A stretch of DNA of 64,000 bases, taken from the NCBI GenBank assembly GCA_963556195.1, contig OY744520.1, forward strand, positions 148,284,429 through 148,348,428, written 5' to 3'. Source of the stretch: Sepiola atlantica. Its lineage: Eukaryota; Mollusca; Cephalopoda; Sepiida; Sepiolidae. Below are positions 59,381 through 64,000 of this stretch, piece by piece (the first letter of the stretch is position 1; every line of letters begins with the position of its first letter). The position numbers and the translations under genes were made by a program. Under the pieces are notes generated by a model. It did not search any database and was not told the origin of the DNA. It saw only the letters and a list, made by a program, of their open reading frames with translations.

Positions 59381-60030
59381 CCAGTTTTGTTTTACTTGTC
59401 TTGTCGCTGTAGGTTCTGGTAAATATACATCTCAAATAATAGCATTTTCATTGGAAACACCTTGTATGCAAATCGTAGAAACTTCTGCCCACTCTGTATA
59501 ATTCGTTAAATGCTCAATTTTCTATGTCCTTCTACCCAACTACTCTAAGCAAGCAAAGTGCTTCTGTGTATCTTTATGTGTGCCAATTTCGGGTGTAATA
59601 AAGTTATCCGTGCATATAATTTTAAATTTAGAAGGTGTTTTTTTTTTCGTCCAAACGGATGTGTCTAAGTGCGTTTAGAATTGTTTGTTTCCAGTCTTTA
59701 GCTTTGTTGTGTGTGTTTTCTATTGTGAGTCTGTTATTTGCACCGTTCCATATTCGACAAAGAACTCCATTGCAACAAATTGCCGCTGTCCGCCTGTCTT
59801 GGAGACGCTCGCCACGATTCTGAAAAGCCACGTTAGATTTTGAGTGTTTCTTAAGTGCCGCCTCGTTGTTGTTTTGGGACGTGATAATATTCGCCTAGCA
59901 CTCGCCCATAAAGGGCCTCGCCCTGGTGTGCCTTTGTGTTGCGGCAACAAAAACACTAAAATGATAAATGCGTTGTTTGGTTGTGACGTGGACGGGGGAA
60001 GATTTCGCATTTAAAAATGAATAGATGGTA
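59381..60030. other. Unassigned sequence
   Basis: Nothing recognised; small frames on both strands at 59.63-59.83 kb overlap each other and have no family. Confidence 0.3.
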
Positions 60031-60032
60031 TG

Positions 60033-60120
60033 TATGGGTGAGAGAGAGAGAGAATACGAGAGAGAGAGTGAGTGAGAGAAAGAGAGAGAGAGAGAAAGAA
60101 ACAGATCGAGTGAGCGAGAG
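60033..60120. repeat. (GA)n imperfect microsatellite
   Basis: GA-rich tract with GAAA and GTGA interruptions. Confidence 0.9.
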
Positions 60121-60284
60121 AGAAAGATAGAGAAAGATGGGAGTGGAAGAAACGAGTAAGCAATGATGAACGCAAAGAGAGGCGTATCGGAATAAAGAGA
60201 CGGAAATAAATATTTGTGAGAAAAGAGAAATCATTTTTTTTATAATTGAACGACGAGCAATTTGCAACCAACACTCGTGCTTAT

Positions 60285-60410
60285 CATGGATTGTATCGCC
60301 TTCTTCATCTTATTGTTATGCTTATTATACCTTATTTTCTTCTTTTCCTTTCCTTCCTATTATTCTGCTACTTATTCTTATTTCTTTTCTAATTATTGTA
60401 CTTGTTATTC

Positions 60411-60447
<37 letters not shown>

Positions 60448-61901
60448 TTTGATGGTTGTATTATTTTTGTGTTCTTCTAATAATTTCGTATTCCTATTTT
60501 ATTTCATTTTCCATTTTTATATATTTATCATCGCTCTATGTCACTTAATCTTCATTTCCTCTTCCTGGAAATTTTTTTTTTCTCTTTTTTTTTCTACATC
60601 ATTTCTTCTTACTCTTCATTTTGTTAACTTTATTTTGCTTTTGTATTCGTTTCTTCTTCTTCTTCTTCTTCTTCTTCCACTTTTTCTTCTTCTTCTTCTT
60701 CTTATTTATTCTTCTATTTCTACTTCTTCTCCTTCTTCTTTATCTTCTACTCTTTCTTCTTCTCATACTCCTTCTTCTTCTTCTTCTTTTCGTTGGCTTC
60801 TTTTTTAAGTTTCGTTTCATGCACATATTACATTGTTGCTTCTAACTCTCTCTCCGTATTTTTTCTAATTATTATTCGTTTATTCTTTTACTTTTCTTTT
60901 ACTTCTTACATGTCGTCTTCTTAACTTTATTCTACATCTTCTCTTTTGTCTCCTTCTTCTGTTCCTTCTTCTTCTTTTCTTTTTCGTCTTCTTCTTTCCT
61001 TTCCTGGTCTCTTCACCTTCTTTTTCTCCTTCTTTTTCTTCTTTTCCTTCTCCTTTTTTTTGGCTTTTCTTTTTCTACATCTTCCCAATCTCCTGCTAGG
61101 TCTTTTCTTGCCCTTGGCTTCCTTTTTCTCACTCACTGCCTTATATTATTTCTTTTTCTTTCTCAGATTACAACTACTTTTGTATTGGCTTTCTCATCTA
61201 TTCAACTTCATCGTTATATAAATTTCCTTCTTCATTCTTTCTTTTTTCTGATTGTGTCTTCCTTTCTCCACTATCTGATTCTCCATGTCTTCGTTCCCCC
61301 CACCGTTTTCATTTTTCTCTCTTCATCCTTTATGTTTATTTATTTATTATTCTAATTACAACTCTCTTCTTCTTCTTCTTCTTCTTTCTTCTTCTTCTTC
61401 TTCTTCTTCTTCTTTTTCTTCTTCTTCTTCTTCTTCTTCTTCATCATCATCATTAACCTTCTAACCTTACATCGTTTTCTTTTTTCGTTTCAATCCATTC
61501 ATTTTCTAACATTGCCGTTCATTAACCATTATTTTCTCTATACATCCAATTTTTGCTTATTTTACGTAGTTCGGTCCCCGCTATTGCCTTTTCAACTTTT
61601 ATCATTCCGACTTTTCTATAAACTTTTACATTTTCTCTCTTCTCGTTTCTTTCTTTTGCATTTTTACTTTTATTTACTGTTTTTATTTGTACCTACATTT
61701 CTCGTTTATCCTGTGTTTTTGTTTGTATCTCATTCTTTCTTTCTTTCCCAATTATTTATTTTCTTTGTTTTTAATTGTTCATTTATTTTCACTCTTTTTT
61801 CTTTGTTTTCTGCCTTTCAATTTTTTCAGTTTATTTCTCTTGCTATTTTCTCTTCAGCATTAAACAAAAACATTGCCCTCTTTCTCCCCACTTTTCTATT
61901 A

Positions 61902-61908
<7 letters not shown>
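60285..61908. repeat. Pyrimidine-rich tract with (CTT)n and (CAT)n arrays
   Basis: About 1.6 kb with T and C dominating the plus strand. (CAT)n at 60411-60446; (CTT)n at 60650-60790 and 61366-61440. Phe/Ser/Leu-rich plus frames and Lys/Glu-rich minus frames are artefacts. Confidence 0.9.
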
Positions 61909-61978
<70 letters not shown>

Positions 61979-62012
61979 TAATATATATATATTAAAAAGT
62001 ATATATATATAT
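61909..62012. repeat. (AT)n with TTAA interruptions
   Basis: AT tract to 61971, then ATTAATATAT-type repeats. Confidence 0.95.
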
Positions 62013-62903
62013 TAAAAATATAAAATACATGAGTAGAATAGGTCTACAAGAAATAATAAAAACAAAAATAATAAAATGCAGAAATCTGCTTTGTTTATTT
62101 GTCTTGGTCAGTCATTTGATTGGACATTAAGCATATTCTTTTTTTCAATTAAAACGTGAACATTTCCGAAAAGTCTTTACTTTCATCTGGCAAACCAACG
62201 CGTGAATTTGTTGAAAACGCGTTAATTGTTTAAAAAAGTTTCTTCTTGGCGTTCAATTTAGTCTGTTCAGCTAAGGTTGTTTATTTATGTATTAACTGAT
62301 GAAGGAGAATGGTTTTCTACATATCTCTACTTTATGGAGAAATTACAATGTATTAATTTAGGTTTCGAAATGTCTGATTAAATGCCGTAAAGAAAATAAT
62401 AAAGACAGCAGTGAAATGCAGCATTTTGTATTTTTTGTACTTTTATAGTTTCGTAGTTTATCGCTCCATATGAAGACCAACGATACACTATACCAATTGT
62501 TGATTAGTAGTTTTTATTCCATTTCGCAGTTCAATACCCCCCAAATAGTTATTGTGTCGCTAATCATATAAAGTAATATACTCATTTTACCTGTTGTCAA
62601 TACGTATTATTCAGACTTACATAACAATTATAATTATACCATAATAATGGTTTATATACCGTAAAACAGAGAACACGAAAAAAATAGATATATTTTATTA
62701 ATATATATTTTGTTTCAGAATTAAGTAACACTAAATAGGTTGATATGCTTGAAAATGTTATAATTAAACCAATAAATTATTCATGTACAACATATTGACT
62801 CCTCAAAACCATGTAAACCTGATAATATATCAGCTATAGTAATACAAAATGTTAAGCTTCTTTCTTGCCAAGAGTATGGATTCATGCAATCTCGTTCTAC
62901 TGA

Positions 62904-62905
<2 letters not shown>
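62013..62905. other. Unassigned AT-rich sequence
   Basis: Nothing recognised. Confidence 0.3.

Positions 62906-62966
<61 letters not shown>
62906..62966. repeat. (AT)n microsatellite
   Basis: Pure AT tract directly before the LINE fragment. Confidence 0.95.
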
Positions 62967-62969
<3 letters not shown>

Positions 62970-62971
<2 letters not shown>

Positions 62972-64000
62972 CATTAGATAAGGCAGCTGAAGCTAGGGCG
63001 AGATCCCTTAATATCTAAAGCCTTTGATGAAGTCTGATATGAAGACCTTCTCAAGAAAATTAATTCTACCATATTCCTGGGCGAGTATTATATACTCAGA
63101 TAGTCGTTAGTTAAAAGAAAGATAGCCCTAGATTGCCGGACATCTAAACAACGCCACTTTATTGGACCTTTATTAATCCTGAACTGCATAAACGACCTTC
63201 CTGATACAATCGCGTCCGATATTGATATATTTGCTGTTGACACACTCTATTCTCAACATGAAGACAAATCGAACGCACACATATCTAGGTCAATGCCTGA
63301 ATCCTTAGAAAATGCCCCCCCCCCCGTAAGTAATAGAATGGGACCATAAATAGATGGTTAAATTAAATTGAAATCTAAGACAAAGCTATTTTCCTTTAAC
63401 GATTATAAGAAACTTTACCGATTGTCATTGCTGATAGTACCCTTCCCAAGAGGCCAACATTCAAACTCATCGACCTAAAAGTTACGGGTAACGTCAATTG
63501 GATTACATATATAGAAGATACTGTCAAGTCTGCTGCAAATGTAGGCTTCCTCTACCAGTCTAGAGATCTTCTCACAGATGTCAGTATTAAATATGTATAT
63601 AAGGCCAGCATCTGCCCATGCATGAAGTATTGGTGCAACATCTGGGTTGGCGGACCAACTAATATTTTCTACCTCATAGACAAGGTCCGAAAATGTCTCT
63701 AACCTAATTGCCCCCTCACTGTTTACGAAGCTCAGGTCCCTGTCCCATCGCCGCAATGTTGCATACCTGTGCTGGTTTTACAACTACTTAAACAGAATGT
63801 GCTCCGATCAATTTGCTGCACTTGCACCCCTTGACATAAATACCCCCCCCCCCAATCTCGGCAAGCAACAAAATCCCACGTTTTCACAGTAGTGATCCCC
63901 AGATGTCGGAAAGCTTTTTTACTCTAATAGATTATTTACTCGAACTGCTTGCTTTTGGAATGCTCCCCTTTCTTTCTGTTTTCTTCAATTGTATCAACCT
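62970..64000 (+). pseudogene. CR1-like LINE, 3' half of reverse transcriptase to near C-terminus (runs off window)
   Basis: Blocks in order: SKAFDEV (63.01 kb), motif A; FIGPLLILNCINDLPDTIAS (63.16-63.22 kb), after motif B; DIFAVDTLYS, where YADD has become FAVD; KLFSFNDYKKL (63.38-63.42 kb); NWITYIEDTVKSAANVGFLY and DLLTDVSIKYVYKASICP (63.49-63.62 kb); CNIWVGGPTNIFYLIDKVRK (63.63-63.70 kb); RTACFWN (63.94-63.96 kb), near the C-terminus. Frameshifts and two 11-C runs (63315-63325 and 63843-63853) interrupt it. Same family as 23.16-24.98 kb and 34.79-35.53 kb. Confidence 0.85.

Noticed and set aside
60449..61221. Phe/Ser/Leu-rich frames on plus and a Lys/Glu-rich frame on minus
   Set aside because: Low-complexity output of a polypyrimidine tract; no signal peptide, no regular membrane segments, no known family.

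Overview
Eukaryotic, intron- or intergenic-type DNA from an animal, most likely a cephalopod mollusc of the octopus type. The reasons are the AT-rich composition, (AT)n tracts every one to two kilobases, Penelope-like elements of the GIY-YIG class, and decayed CR1-like and RTE-like LINEs of the kind common in cephalopod genomes. The species assignment is an inference; no single-copy gene here fixes it. No complete host gene is visible. The best host-gene candidate is one 188-base exon-like segment near 16.8-17.0 kb, bounded by splice-site-like AG and GT. Layout: 0-2 kb is the 3' half of a Penelope-like element whose reading frame is still fully open. 2-13 kb is microsatellites, two decayed CR1 3' ends, a fold-back palindrome at 9.5-9.7 kb, a U2-SINE-related repeat at 10.1 kb and a large inverted duplication at 11.2-12.3 kb. 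13-22 kb has a tRNA-like Pol III promoter region, two hammerhead-ribozyme-like units 319 bp apart, the candidate exon, a dead mariner transposase and a CR1 3' end. 23-25 kb is a CR1-like LINE with endonuclease and reverse transcriptase remnants. 25.9-27.0 kb is a nest of palindromes separated by (AT)n. 27.5-28.5 kb is a second, dead Penelope-like copy on the minus strand with a hammerhead-like core downstream. 29.3-29.6 kb is an inverted pair of short repeats. 32-36 kb has an RTE 5' fragment, a solo LTR with a 5-bp target duplication, and two different LINE ends lying tail to tail. 36-42 kb is mostly simple sequence plus a palindrome with no spacer at 41.8-42.0 kb. 43-46 kb is a nearly full-length dead LINE ending in a C2H2 zinc finger. 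52-55 kb is a nearly full-length dead RTE-type LINE. 58.5-59.4 kb is a CR1 3' end interrupted by a 335-bp insertion that begins with U2 snRNA sequence and has perfect 17-bp target duplications. 60-62 kb is a pyrimidine-rich tract. 63-64 kb is a CR1-like LINE running off the window. How it works together: the window is a retroelement graveyard. Autonomous elements (Penelope-like, CR1-like, RTE-like) are accompanied by short non-coding passengers, many of which abut (AT)n at the same internal position, so at least part of the microsatellite load seems to have spread with them. The observations I rate highest are the U2-headed insertion, the hammerhead-like repeats, and the family of equal-armed palindromes bordered by (AT)n.
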